Counted from the first letter of the stretch, positions 8,420 through 20,215 are shown. The stretch: DNA of 64,000 bases from Brassica napus (GCF_020379485.1 NC_063436.1:27154423-27218422), one strand, 5' to 3'. Translations and numbers: made by a program. The notes: generated by a model not told the origin, from the letters alone.

Positions 8420-11096
8420 ATGGTGAATCCAGAAAATATCCCCTCTTGCGATGTCAAACCTTCTCGTTTAACAAGAGATCAAGAGCATGTGATAATGGTG
8501 TCTGCTCTACGACAAGTGATATCTAACGACCGAGGTGACAATTCATCAACGAACGCGGTTGCATTCGAAAGTCTTCATCAACCTTTTGACGCTGGTCCTT
8601 GTCCTCTCTGCAATATTACCGGTTGCTCCGGTTGCGCATTCCCAGTGCATGTAGAGATAGACAAGGAGAAGAAGCACAAAGGTGTAAGACAAAAACCATC
8701 AGGTAGATACAGGAGCGGATGTAAGAAGGGAGTAGGGGGTCAGTTGACCCCACTTCATTTTGAAAAAAAATAAAATAATATATATATATATATATTCTTT
8801 TAGATAAGTAATATTTTGACCCCATGAAAATATTATTTTTGACCCTACAAAAGTTTACACATACTAAAAACAAAATGATAAAATTTAATTACCTAACTAA
8901 ATGAATAAATGGGTTCACGGAAACCAAGTTCCATTAACTAAACGGGTTCATAATAAGTTTAAGCCCAATTTAAATATAATAATAATCACTAACTTTTGTT
9001 GGTTAATTAAAATTAATTAGTTTATTTTATTTAAAGTTCAGAATAAGACTTCAAAAAATCTGTCTTTGTCTCTTAAATTTTGAGTTAATTTTCGTATTCT
9101 CTTAAATCTTGTATATTACATACTTTATATTTTATACAATTCAAAAATTATAATTCAATTCCTAGATTTTAAGATTTGTATTTTAATTATATAAGTTGAA
9201 TATTTTCTAATTTAAAAGAACTAATTATTCTAATTTTATCAAATAAATACAGATTCTTTTTTGAAAAAAGATTTTATCTAGTAAATGATGATATTGATTA
9301 AGTAATTTATTGCAGGGTCTAATAAAAATAAATATTATAATATGATTTAAATATTTTAAAATGAGATAAAAAAATTCTCAATAAAACCTTTTACTCTTGT
9401 AAGCAATGTTTTTAAACCCGACCCGGACACTGAACCGGACGACTTACCGGGTCGCTGGGTCACTGGGTCGACCGCGGGTCAATAAATAAATTAATTTTAT
9501 CATATAATAATATATTAGCTATTAAAATAAATATATAAAAACTAAAGTTTAATATTTTCTAAATGTTTTTTAAAACATAAAATAATAGTTTGGATATATA
9601 TATATACTTTATGTTTAAAAAGTATTTAAGAAATACTTAACTTTAGTTTTTATATTTTTATTTTCATTTGACATGCAAAATATATAAAAAAAGTAGTTTA
9701 GACTATTTAAAATTTTCTATAACAAAGTAAAGTTATGACATCTAAAAAAATCAAGATATAAAATTCACAAATATTTAAATATCTAATTTGAATAATAAAT
9801 TAACTTCAAATTCAAAATAAACTAAAAGTAAAACATTATTGTAATAAATTGTCAATAACAGAAATAAACAAACACCAAATCACATCAACTAATTTTTGTT
9901 TTTTTAACATCGTCCACTTCATTTTTTTAGGTGGCATAGTGAAAAATCATCATCAAATCTAAAAATTACAAATATAAAACTGAAAAGGGAAAACCTAATT
10001 TTTTTTGTCAGCATCTAACTTTTTAATTGAAAACTTACAATATAAAACATAATCTAAAAACTAAAAAAAGAGTAAACTTATTTATTAGTTCAACCGGCGG
10101 TTCAACCGGTATTGGATTCCGGGGTTTAATGGGGTTTTGCGGGTTTTTACGGTTTTTTGCGGGTTTTTAAATATTGGGTTTTTCATAAAACCCAAACCGG
10201 ATTTTTTCTGGATCACCGAGTTTATCGGTTCAACCGCGGGTCCGGGTCGGGTTTCAAAACACTGCTTGTAAGTTTGAATGTGGACATAGAGGATACAGTT
10301 AGTTCTAGTATACAAAATACACTTGTAAGATTTTTTATAGTTTATACATTTTTATATTTTTTATCCCAGTTAGAAAATTTTCTGTTTCCACCATTGGATA
10401 GATATATGCATGTCATGTTTTTGAGGGGAAGAAGAATGGGCTTCTGGCCCTTAATAATATAAATTAAATTTTGGCCAAATTTTTGTAAAAAAATTTTAGT
10501 CTAGAAGTGTAATTCATCTACCTTTTTCCGGCTAGCTTGTGGTTTTTTAAAAGTTAGGACCACTACTGGGTAGATATATATTCCTATAAGTAGTTGTTTC
10601 AACATAACCATATTGTTGGTGGTCTAGTGGTAGTGAAATGGGATGCGTTCTCTTGTGTCCCAGATAAAACATTTTTGATATGATATGTTATTCTTTAAAT
10701 TATAATTTCCAAAAGAGATTATGAGAAATTATGGTCTAAGTTCTCAAAAAATAAATAATTAATGGTCTATTGTCCAGAACTTGCATGGTAAGTAAAAAAA
10801 ATGTTTGTTTTTACTAGCCAATTTATGTATTTCCATGCATAAGCCATCAGGTCAACTATGTTCCAACTCGTTACATTATGTACTTTCATAAACGATCAGG
10901 TAGATGGTGTGCGGAGATATGGGATCCGAGTTTGCAAAGAAGGAGATGGCTTGGAACGTTTCCAACACCTAAAATGGCTGCGGAGGTTTACGATGATGCG
11001 GCGGCAAATCTTGTCAAGAAAAAGGCAGCAAGAAGCGGCACATTAACGAACGGAGAGGAACCATCCATACACCGAAAAGACGACGGCGGAAGATGA
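8420..11096 (+). CDS. AP2/ERF factor copy C, split by a 2.2 kb intron-like insertion
   Basis: The model is join(8420..8702, 10900..11096), 159 residues. Exon 1 encodes the group-X N terminus ([15 protein letters not shown], the C-x2-C-x4-C-x2-C motif) and the first part of the AP2 domain up to KPSG. Exon 2 resumes exactly at [20 protein letters not shown] and ends with a tail longer than copy A's. The donor CAG|GTAGAT at 8702/8703 and acceptor ATCAG|GTAGATGG at 10899/10900 restore the frame seen uninterrupted in copy A. Without splicing, exon 1 reads into a stop within about 70 bases, giving a protein lacking most of the DNA-binding domain. TTG at 8405 is in frame but ATG 8420 aligns with copy A. 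It could be a new-intron gene or a disrupted pseudogene; the preserved frames on both sides favour recent activity. Confidence 0.65.
8703..10899 (+). other. Intron-like insertion in ERF copy C
   Basis: This is absent from copy A. The coding string for KPSG appears three times: at the 5' border (aaaccatcaggtaga, 8692-8706), inside near the 3' end (aagccatcaggtcaac, about 10843) and, changed to cgatcaggtagatgg, at the 3' border (10893). This looks like target-site duplication from two successive insertions. The interior is AT-rich, contains an (AT)n tract near 8780 and hosts a separate hAT-type MITE. Confidence 0.6.
9404..10264. mobile_element. hAT-type MITE with 8 bp target duplication
   Basis: Terminal inverted repeats of about 25 bp with two mismatches are present: CAATGTTTTTAAACCCGACC at 9404 and the complement of the 3' end, CAGTGTTTTGAAACCCGACC. 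Both continue CGGAC. The flanks carry an identical 8 bp direct repeat CTTGTAAG (9396-9403 and 10265-10272), the duplication length of hAT elements. The 861 bp body has no transposase. GC-rich ends rich in CCGGGT and CGGTT enclose an AT-rich core. Confidence 0.85.
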
Positions 11097-11918
11097 GTGA
11101 GGAAATTTTTGGTCGTGTCTCACTCGAAGTAAACATGCAGTTGACTACAATATATAAAGCTACAACTAAAAAGTAACAAGTTATTTCTTTTCAGTTTATT
11201 ATAGCGCCTAAACATTGTGATTGTTTCTTTTTAGTTTTAGCTTTATAAGTAAATTTGGTTTTTCTGTTTTTCATATTGTTCACCATGTTTTAAGTGTTGC
11301 ATGAAATTAAATTTGGTTGTATTGTTTGCAATCAGAAGAATTCACACAATATTTTTGTATTTGTACGTGTGAATGTGAGCTCGTACACATATTCACACAC
11401 ATCAAACCCAAGTTTCACAGATTAAACATGAACTTCAGTGACCCGCAGATGGATTTGTTAGCAACTCGAGTGACTCCTCAGATGTTCTACAGCCGTAGCA
11501 AAGACTTTATCGAAAGCTTGAGATTACGGATAACCACCTAATAGGTTTTCTTTCATTGTTGATCAGGACAATAATGCCGAGATGATCCACGACCAGGTAA
11601 GAGTCATCATCATCATCATCAGTATCACTCACTCAAGGCCACTCTGTTTCTCAGTACCTGTCCTTAGTTTCTGGTTGGGTTAGACCATCTAAAACTTAAA
11701 TTTGTGTCTGATTAATATTATCTATAAACTTAATTTCCCTAGTGCAAGTCAAGATTGAAGAAGCTCAATTCAACCTCATGGAGATACATAAAACAGACAC
11801 AGAAACAGGAAAGAAGAGTAACCAATAAATAACCAAACGACAAGAGTAAACTATGGTGTTAATTGAAAAAAAAAAGAAAGAAGTGTAGCAAAATATATGA
11901 AAACCAGCTGAGTTCGTT
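11097..11918. other. Copied 3' flank of ERF C and spacer before MGE2
   Basis: Positions about 11330-11545 repeat the block found after ERF B (6838-7060). It includes a short CATCATCATCATCATC run near 11607. The 3' UTR of the minus-strand GrpE gene probably occupies the last 150 bases. No further gene was seen. Confidence 0.5.
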
Positions 11919-13254
11919 TCAGGCATCAGACACTTTCTTGTCTTCTTCGCTCTCTCCTCCTTGAGTAACACCAACCTCAGCTGGTCTTATAACTCGATCA
12001 AACAACGTGTATCCAGACTGTAGATATCAACAACCAATCGTTACTAATTGGTGTTAAGACTAGAATATGGAACAACAAAAGAGAGACAGAGAGAGAGAGA
12101 CAAAGAAAAGAGCAAGTTTACCTTCAAGACATGAGCAACTGTGCCTTCAGGCTTAGAAGCATCAGGGACTTGGAACACAGCGTTATGTCTGTTCGGATCA
12201 AACGGCTCGTTGATAGGATCATACTTCTCCATACCAAATTTCTTAAACACTTCAGCAAGCTGTTTCTCAGTCATCTCCACACCTTCTAAAAGTGTCTTCA
12301 AGAGGGGAGCTGCTCCAGCAGAAGCTTTCGAGGTGTCGTCAAGCTTTGAGAAGCTTTCTTTCACAACGGAAGAAGCTCTTCCAAGATTATCCGCCACATC
12401 CAAAAGGCTCTTTGCAAAGTTCTGCAGGTATATATACATATTCACTCAGCACACTGTTACATGAAGCAACAGAAGCTACTTGTAGAGACTAACCTGAATA
12501 GCATACTTTTTGGTGTTTTCAGCATCACGCCGTGTTCTGTCCATGACATTCTCCATCTCTGCGTAAGTGCGGAGAACTTTATCTTTCATTTGCTTAATCT
12601 CTTGCTCTTTCTCCGACAAAAGCTCGTCCTTCTCAGCTACAAGCTTCACCAAATCATCCATTGACATCTCCTCCTCATCAGCATCACTCTCGGAATCTGA
12701 CTCAGAAACTGCAGCTCGTTTAGCACCTTTCCTCCTCCTCGAATCTTTGGAGGGTTCTGAGTCAACACCTGACTCGTTTGCCTCAGATGTAGCTTTCTCT
12801 TCACTAGCCTTCGAGGCCTCAGCGTTGCTCTCCTTGTCACTTGATTCAGGAGTGGTGGAGGAAGAAGAAAAAGAGAACCTTTGAAGTGGAAACGAATCAA
12901 GAAACACCTGAGCTGCAACAAGCTGCCCCTGAAACGGATGCAAAAAGGGTGAATCTCAGTCAGTGAAATAACACAGAGCAAACACCTTATACAGACAGAG
13001 AGAGCATCTAGATATTGTCTACATACATCGGAATCAGAACCCTTAAACCCTAGCAAAACCCTGAGATGAAATTATTCGTTACGAATAATGATGATAAAAG
13101 TCTTTTGAGTGACCTTTTGAGAGAAGTCGTGAACGAGGGACGAGAATCTAGGAGCCTGGCTCCTCGCCGGAAGAGCAGCGGCGGCGGAGAGAGAGGAGCG
13201 TAAGCCCAAGCCCGCGCTGCGGGAAACTCGAGAGAGAATTCTCGAAACCAACAT
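11919..13254 (-). CDS. MGE2: Mitochondrial GrpE nucleotide exchange factor
   Basis: The model is complement(join(11919..12017, 12122..12421, 12494..12928, 13114..13254)), 324 residues, all introns in phase 0. GrpE releases ADP from mitochondrial Hsp70 during protein import and folding. The N terminus (MLVSRILSRVSRSAG, rich in Arg and Ser) is a typical mitochondrial presequence. A Ser/Glu/Asp-rich stretch follows (about residues 70-130), then a long helical region with the GrpE pattern (EMENVMDRTRRDAENTKKYA), then the compact beta domain with HNAVFQVPD and the family signature FDRVIRPAEVGV near the C terminus. The start is the first Met of the presequence. Neighbours (SWIB relic, LEA, GH17, SUMO, VTC2) match the surroundings of Arabidopsis MGE2 rather than MGE1, which favours this name. 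Confidence 0.9.
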
Positions 13255-13382
13255 CAGGTAATGCAGAGGGAAACAAGCTGAGATCAAAAAGGAGAAAGAG
13301 TTTATAATCCAAATCGAATTTTTGAGGTAAAAATGGTTATTTCCAGAGCACACACAGACGTGGTTAGTGTGGAGAAGAGGGA

Positions 13383-13412
13383 TCTCTCTCTCTCTCTCTT
13401 TCTCTCTCTTTA
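13383..13412. repeat. CT/GA microsatellite upstream of MGE2
   Basis: An almost pure CT run (tctctctctctctctctttctctctcttt) lies about 130 bp upstream of the MGE2 start codon. On the gene's strand it is a GA repeat, common in plant promoters and 5' leaders. Confidence 0.7.
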
Positions 13413-13927
13413 TGTTTGTTTACGTAGATACCCTCACTGATGCACTACGGGTAAATGAGCTTGTGAGGGTATTATCGTCAGTCCAAGATTTGAGAACCGT
13501 CTAGAATCAAACCCAGCCGTCCTTGTATTGTTTTGGACAGCCAAAGTCCACCTCTTTGGACCACAAACATCATTAGTTGGTATATATGTCTATATGATTA
13601 GACAACTACCATGTTACAAAAAAAGAAAAGAAAAAAAGATTAGACAACTACCATCATAGACAAGCTACCTAGAAGGCGAGAACCAGGTAGAAATGTATTG
13701 GTCTTTTACTCTTTTATGTTGATCAAGCTTCCAGAATGTTGTAACATTTATTTCAGTATGTGTTGGTGTAACTACTTAAAATGATATTTGATGTTATAAA
13801 GACATGCCAGATCACCACCCGACAGTGAAAAACTGTTTACAAAAGAATACAGAAATTGAATTGGATCTTGAAATCAGAAACCAAATGTATTCCAATGTAA
13901 CTCAACACTATTAGAACAAGTACCAAA
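13413..13927. other. Intergenic spacer
   Basis: I see no coding or repeat structure apart from short A-rich runs. It holds the MGE2 promoter. Confidence 0.4.
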
Positions 13928-14167
13928 CTAGGCAACTAGCCAGTGTTGAAGGTTAAGCCTTACTTTACTTAAAAATTCGACTTTGGGGGCTTTGGTGAAA
14001 TGCAACTTGATAAGATCAGAAGGAACCTCAACTAGCTCCACTCGCTGCTTCCCAAGCAAAATATTCTTCAGCTTTTCATCACAACTCACCACATTCTTGT
14101 TTTTCTGATCCTTTACAGAAACATAAAACCAATTAGTCAGTGATACCCAAAAAAACGTCTTTACCAA
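13928..14167 (-). pseudogene. SWIB/MDM2-domain gene relic
   Basis: The minus strand encodes a stretch resembling the second half of a SWIB domain: DQKNKNVVSCDEKLKNILLG, then KQRVELVEVPSDLIKLHF. SWIB proteins are small chromatin-associated or organellar factors. The N-terminal half of the domain is absent upstream and sequence after LIKLHF does not look conserved. Position between MGE2 and the LEA gene agrees with an Arabidopsis SWIB gene (about At4g26810, from memory). It is best read as a decaying remnant of the syntenic gene; an unusual short transcript cannot be excluded. Confidence 0.6.
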
Positions 14168-14553
14168 ATAAATAAACGATTCCTTGTTCTAACCTGAAGA
14201 TTGTTGATCTTGATTCTTGATATACGTTAGTCGAATACATGTGTTGGTTGGGCTACTTGTGATTATTGGGCCGAGGTATATCCACGACACTTCAACTGAT
14301 ATTATATGATGGCATATATTTGTAACGGATGACTTAGAAATTAACAGTAGTATCATTGTCTTAATTCCATATCTTGGAAAATATCAATTCTTCCGATTTG
14401 TTTCTCAAAATCAATTAAAAATAAAGTTGTTAGCGATAAATTAGTCAAGTCATAGCATAAGTCATCGACATCATACAATCCTAACAAATGTAACAACAAA
14501 CAAATCTTACGATTATTGTAGATCTCAGTTTCTACGATTGTACTCAACTAACC
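14168..14553. other. Spacer between SWIB relic and LEA gene
   Basis: AT-rich sequence without a supported gene. It probably contains the LEA 3' UTR on its right side and eroded SWIB sequence on its left. Confidence 0.35.
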
Positions 14554-15267
14554 CTAAGGAAACACAGGAAGACGTACACGACAATCTTGTCGATCATCAA
14601 ACGTCAAGCCCCAACTCTTTGTCTTATTGAGTTTATCCTCATCACTAGACAACATAGCCCTCACGTTCTTGCAAACAGCCGTCATGTTCTGCTTTCCCCA
14701 TACAGTTGAAGCTCCCGGATAAAACCCTACCCTCCCTAGAAATACCATATCAAGACCTAACACACTTCCCGTCATCGCCACATCCTCCTCCATTCCCCGA
14801 GCCGCCTCTTCATCGATAACTCCGGTTTCATCTCCCTTCACAACTACCTCGTTCCCTTCCCCACCGCTCTGCCCGAACGCCCCTATTCTTACCGTCCCCA
14901 CGTGTTTTCTTCTATGAAACACACACACCGAGGGACTCTCGTACGTTACACGGAGTTTATCGTTGGGGTTTTTGATAGAGAACGTTGCTGACCAGATTGG
15001 GAGATGACGTTCGTTGAATGCTATATGCATGGAGTGTATGTGAACGGTTGGTGGGGTTGGTGTGATCAATATGATTAACGCGATACCTGCTGTGGAAACA
15101 CCGATGGTTGTGACGACGAGAAGGAGTTTAAAGAGGAATGACCAGCGTGAGGTGTTAGCTGATTCTGATATTTGTTCATTTGATGGTATTGATCGGAGTT
15201 CCGGAACGTCTCCGGCATGGGTGACGGTGATTAGAAGTGGTTGTTTCCCCTCTTCAACCGTGTCCAT
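14554..15267 (-). CDS. LEA_2 / NDR1-HIN1-like membrane protein
   Basis: This is an intronless 237-residue ORF. A cytosolic N terminus of about 45 residues is followed by one hydrophobic segment (FKLLLVVTTIGVSTAGIALI, about residues 46-66) and a Pro-rich hinge (ITPTPPTVHI). A LEA_2-like beta domain follows, with FSIKNPNDKLRVTYESPSVC as the clearest family signature. This layout is shared by the LEA hydroxyproline-rich and NHL proteins, many of which sit in the plasma membrane and some of which act in defence. The specific role is unknown. It occupies the position of an unnamed Arabidopsis gene (about At4g26820). The start is the Met just before the acidic DTVEEGKQPLL; no better upstream start is in frame. 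Confidence 0.8.
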   Translation of the reverse strand: MDTVEEGKQPLLITVTHAGDVPELRSIPSNEQISESANTSRWSFLFKLLLVVTTIGVSTAGIALIILITPTPPTVHIHSMHIAFNERHLPIWSATFSIKNPNDKLRVTYESPSVCVFHRRKHVGTVRIGAFGQSGGEGNEVVVKGDETGVIDEEAARGMEEDVAMTGSVLGLDMVFLGRVGFYPGASTVWGKQNMTAVCKNVRAMLSSDEDKLNKTKSWGLTFDDRQDCRVRLPVFP

Positions 15268-15920
15268 GTTTGGCGATGATGTAGAGTGTTGATAATGTTT
15301 TTATACTGTTAATCAGTTATTATATAATTAGTCAGAATCAAAGTAGTTTAGAAAGATATAAGATTTTGGATAGAATAGTACTGATACCATTATAGATTCT
15401 TGAGTCATCAATATCAGGATAATTATTTCATTCCATAAAATAAACATTTATACCATATATTTTTATTCTGAAAATTAAAGACTAATACATATAGGATATA
15501 TACTACTTTTTTTTTTGCTGAATACATGTATACTTCTTGCAGGCCGTAAATTCATGTATATGCATGTTTTTCTAGAGTTTAGCAATTTTAACTCAATGAT
15601 GAAATAATGTTGGTAAGATTTTCGTTTCGTTCTCTTATTTTTTTAATGGATAACAACGAATTTTTGTTTGTTGGTACACATTTTTGGGATTTTATTTTGA
15701 GGATGTAAATAAATAACTTGATGAAGATTGAAGGGTTATTCAAACACGGATCATCCAGTGATATAAACTCTAAAAACAAAAGAAGAACTCAGCCACAATG
15801 TTTAAAATATAAAAGATGAAATGTGTTTTATACAGAACAAAATATATTTCAGATTAGCAAACAAAGTACTATATTAAAATTAGTACTATATCATAATACC
15901 GCTAATTAACTAAATACGCC
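15268..15920. other. Intergenic: LEA promoter and GH17 3' flank
   Basis: AT-rich sequence with no gene seen. The 63-residue ORF here has no family resemblance. Confidence 0.4.
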
Positions 15921-17482
15921 TCAATGTTCTGTGGGAAATTTGCATTTCCCGTATCCTGCAACGAACAAAAAAAAAATACTGAACGTCACCATATCTCATA
16001 TACGCAAAACATCTTAAAGACAGAAGAGGGATCAAGTACGTACGAGGATGTTGCGTGACCACGTGAGCAGTCCCACCAAAATAGCACGTGCCATCACGAC
16101 GTGCGTTTTTCTGGTAGTAACTGTTAAACGCAAACGAAGCGTGGGCCTCTAACGACTTAGGATGATAACACGTGGCACCAGGCTGGATCGGACGGCAGTC
16201 AGCTCCTCCTTCTCCGCAGGCGTAATCGAGAGCTGCCTGGAGCTTTTCCTTCGCTGCGTCTCCGTTCGATACGCACCACGATTCTCCCTCGTGAGCCACC
16301 GGAGTCTTTTCTCTGTTCCTGTTGACCGGCGTCGACGTCGTTGCGGCGAACGGAACGGCGTACACTTTTCTCTCGTTTGGGTAAAACAACCCGTAGTTTC
16401 TCTCCGACGTGGGTCCCGGCTTCTGGTTCTCGTTAAACAAAGCGAATAGAAACACGTTTAGTGGCTCCTTCGGTCTTAACGGCGTTCCGTTACCGTTTAA
16501 CACTCTATTCACGAGTCCGCCGTTATACGCCGCCGCGTTGGCTTCGCTTGCACCGATCTCGTTCCCGTCTCCCGCGGAAGGCCAACCTGTCTCCGTCACC
16601 ATCACTTTAACGTCGTTGAATCCAACGGCGGACATGGCTGCGTAAACGGCGTCAAGTTGAGCGTCAAAGAGACTGTTGTATCTCAGCCCATTACCGGAGT
16701 CTACAGTCCCGGCGTTATCTCTGAAGAGAGCGTAGTCCAAGGAGATTTTATCCGCGTTCCCTGAGTAGGCGAAGAACGGGTAAGCGTTCACCATGAGATA
16801 CGACGACGTTTTACGCAGCAAATCAAGCATCGGTTTAATAACCGGTTCGACCAAATCCGGTTTAAAAGAACCGGAAGAAGGCGGGTACGAGTTAGCTAGC
16901 GCGCTGAGAGCGATAGGAGACGAGATCTTGATCGATTTTCCGAGACTATACTTAACTAGAGAGGTGTGAATGTTTTTCATCGCCGGGACAAGGTAAGGCG
17001 TCGTGTTCTTAGGATCGACGAAGACCTCGTTACCGACGGCGATTGCCTCTACCTCCGTCGCCGGGAAGTGGTTTCTAACGTTGTGTCGAACCCATTTGTC
17101 GGCGAATGATTGGTCGGATGCGGTTCGAGAGAGAAGCTCGTTGGGGAGACACACGACTACTTTAATCCTGGAGTGTGCGAGCGCGGCTAGCACGTTCTTG
17201 TCGGTGTCGTAGATTTTGATACGGTTGATTCCTTGTGATTTGAGGAGGTTCACTACGTTCTCCGGCGACGGGAGATTGTTAGCTATTCGACCGTAGTTGA
17301 CTCCGATCATTCCCGAACCTATGGAAGAAAAAAAATACAAAACATGAGAGAGTGCACAGACTCTAATACAAATCTAAAGAGCCGTGTGAGTAGATGGAAG
17401 AAAAAAACTAACTTGCTTGTGTAATGGAAATGGTTGAGAAGAAAGAAAGAATGAGACAATAAGGTAGGAAGGAAACGGCCAT
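15921..17482 (-). CDS. GH17 glucan endo-1,3-beta-glucosidase with X8 (CBM43) domain
   Basis: The model is complement(join(15921..15955, 16044..17318, 17413..17482)), 459 residues. It should be a secreted enzyme cutting beta-1,3-glucan (callose) in cell walls or plasmodesmata. Exon 1 encodes a signal peptide (MAVSFLPYCLILSFFSTISI). The mature protein starts GMIGVNYGRIANNLPSPENV, the GH17 hallmark. The proton donor Glu is in AVGNEVF (about residue 121) and the nucleophile Glu in VMVTETGWPSAG (about 266). A C-terminal X8 domain starts at SWCVSNGDA and contains the paired cysteines, with its last Cys in the short third exon (YGKCKFPT). It ends six residues later without a hydrophobic tail, so no GPI anchor is predicted. 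It lies next to SUM1 and VTC2 as in Arabidopsis (about At4g26830). Confidence 0.9.
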
Positions 17483-20215
17483 GATATTCTCTGTAAGCAT
17501 GAAACGCATACACTAGTGTCGTTTGATGGTTATGAGGAGACTCTTTTGCTCCGGTGCTGATTAAATAGTAGTCAGGTGAAAAGAGAAGTGGGGATGTGGG
17601 ATAACAAATAACACGGAAGACTAGCAGAGAAATATTAATAACTGAAACTGTTTTCTTTTAAGCTCTATTTATAGCTAATTAGAACGTAACATATAATTCA
17701 GGTAAAGAAACTTTCTAAGTTTAGTTGATCTATATAGAAAAAGATGTTAACCTGATTAGATTCATGATTTTGAAAGAAACTAAAAAAAAAGAACGTGACA
17801 TTTCTTGTTTCGTCAACAAAAGACTTGGTTCTTTCTATTTCGTTAATTCTTTTGCGAAATCTATCCTCCTTTCTTTTGTGGAGAGCTCATGACTAACTTT
17901 TTCTTCTTCAACTAAATGTATTTTTCTGAGTGGTTTCTATTCAATAAGGAAAACATCAAACACGTTAATCATATACTAGAATTGACAAATTTATTTTCTA
18001 TCTGATTTTTTTAACTGCTGGATTCAAAGAAAATCAAACAAATATACTTTTATTTGGTTCAATTCAACAAGATTTTAATTTGTTGTACAAACCGAAATAT
18101 TGAAAATTAATTCATTCAAACCAAACTAAGGTGATGATTGTTTGTTTGGTTTTTAGATTTTGGTTTTTGGTTTTTTGTTTTTAGTTTTTGGTTTTTGGAT
18201 TTTAGATTTTGGGTTTTGGTTTTTGATTTTGCAGTAGATTTTAGTTTTCTGAAAAACATGAATGGTGGTTTTAGGTTTTAGATTTTGGTTTTTAGTTTTT
18301 GGTTTTTGCTTTTAAATAATATGATTAAAATATAATAAATAGTAAAATATTTCTTCTGAAAATAATAAAATATAAAATGTCATTACCAAAACACACATCA
18401 GCTTATTTAGAAAAGCAAAAAATAATAAAATAATTTTATGTTTAAACATAAAATTAAAAAATTAATTATATGGTTAAACATAAGTTATATATATACTTTC
18501 TTTTATAAACTTGTATATATAGTATATTTAGAAAATCCGTACATATAAAGCTTTATGTGAAATGTGTAAACATAATTTTTAGTAAAATTTACCATAACTA
18601 TTATATATATATTCATTAATGGTTAACTTCAAAAAAATAATGCTATGTGAATAATTTAACTATATATGAAATTATTTTATGAAAAAATGAAAATTAAATT
18701 ATTTTTGATAAATAATATTTAAAAATTAAAATCAAAATTTAACGAAAATTTACAATATTTCTCAAATTGTGGCAAATATAATTTTACACATATGGTAATA
18801 TTTAGATTATGATTTTTAGATATTAGTTATTTGATTATTTTGTAAATATTTGGTTCTTATAAATTATTTTTAAAAAATGTGACATTACTAAATAAAAGAT
18901 AGGCTGGAACTATATTGTTGAGTAAAGTTCCAAAACTATGCACATATATGTACATATATTTATGTGTATGTGATCGTGAATATTACATAGTACTGTCATA
19001 CGGTAAGCACCAAGTAGAATATGTATTTTATTTTATTTTTGGTAAAAAGTAGAATATGTATTTGCTTTATTATTGATCTTTTGAGTATTATTTATTATAT
19101 TAATATTTATTAAATAAGAGTATTTATAATTTCAAAAAGAAAAACACAAAATGATTGTTAGCATAAAACTAGAAAAGCTTGGATTTTGGCATTTGCTTAG
19201 AAATAGGTAGTTATTCTAAAAACTAGTTTCCCTAAATTTTAGGAAATCTAAAACTTAAAAATCTTCTATCTGGACCGTTCGATGGATATGCTCTCCATCG
19301 ATGTGTCCATTGCAAAAGCGCGGCGAAGCAGTTTTCAGAGTTCCATCAAACCTTTTTATTTATTTATTAGGGGTTTGCATGCGTTCCACAAAAAATATTA
19401 TATTTATTTGGCTAATGTTTTATAATCTTTTTTTATTTTTGTAATGTGCTTTCGTTTTTATTTGTTATCAAATATATTTGCGACATTGTACTATTTTTGT
19501 TATTATCTTTATGTGTGTCTTTTTTTTTAATTGAAAACACAATCTTATCTCATCAATATATATACATCTAATTAAGCTAACAACTTTTTTTGACTTTTGT
19601 TAGAGATAATAATTTTATGTTAGCATGAAAATATTTTCATTATTGTAATTGCTATAAGTTTCTTAAATGTTTGCTCAAATTTTAATATATATATATAGAA
19701 AATATAATTAAACTCTTTATTATTTTGGTTAGATTTAACAAACATAATATAGTTCACTGTTATTTATTGATATTTATTTCATTTTTTTCTTTTTAGAATC
19801 ACTAATTTAAATAATCCTGAAAGTAAATATATAATTCACTGTTATAAAAAATATTATAAGTTTGGTAAATACAATGAAACATAATATAAATTATTACTAT
19901 TTTGAAAAATATATTACTGAATTTTATATATTATTATATTTATTTAGAGACTAATTTAACTTTATTATCAAAATAACCGTTTAGATTTTAAGAAATAAAA
20001 TTTACTCATTAATTTTTGAATTATTTTTAAGATTGACTATCTTTTATATAGTTAATTTATTATATATTTAGAGAAGCTTACTGTATTTTTTTAAAATATT
20101 TTATTTGTTAGAATTTATCCTTTATTTAGATCAATCAATGTTTATTCACCAAAATATGTTTATCCTGAAACTCCATTGTCGGCTCATCAAAGGATGAAGA
20201 TCAAACATAGATATC
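17483..20215. other. AT-rich intergenic region with GGTTTTT-repeat transposon relic
   Basis: The first 200 bases hold the GH17 promoter. From about 18128 (aaggtgatgattgttt) a run of GGTTTTTAGATTTTGG-type repeats extends to about 18310, then very AT-rich DNA to about 19250, closing with aaactagtttccctaaatttta. The same opening, repeat run and closing motif recur at 39369-40370, so both belong to one transposon family. No coding sequence was seen up to the LINE. Confidence 0.5.

Noticed and set aside
10611..10665. tRNA-like A box (ggtggtctagtggtagtg)
   Set aside because: No B box at proper distance and no acceptor stem.
16162..16645. Plus-strand ORFs opposite the GH17 gene
   Set aside because: Shadows of a GC-rich coding exon with intact GH17 catalytic motifs on the other strand.
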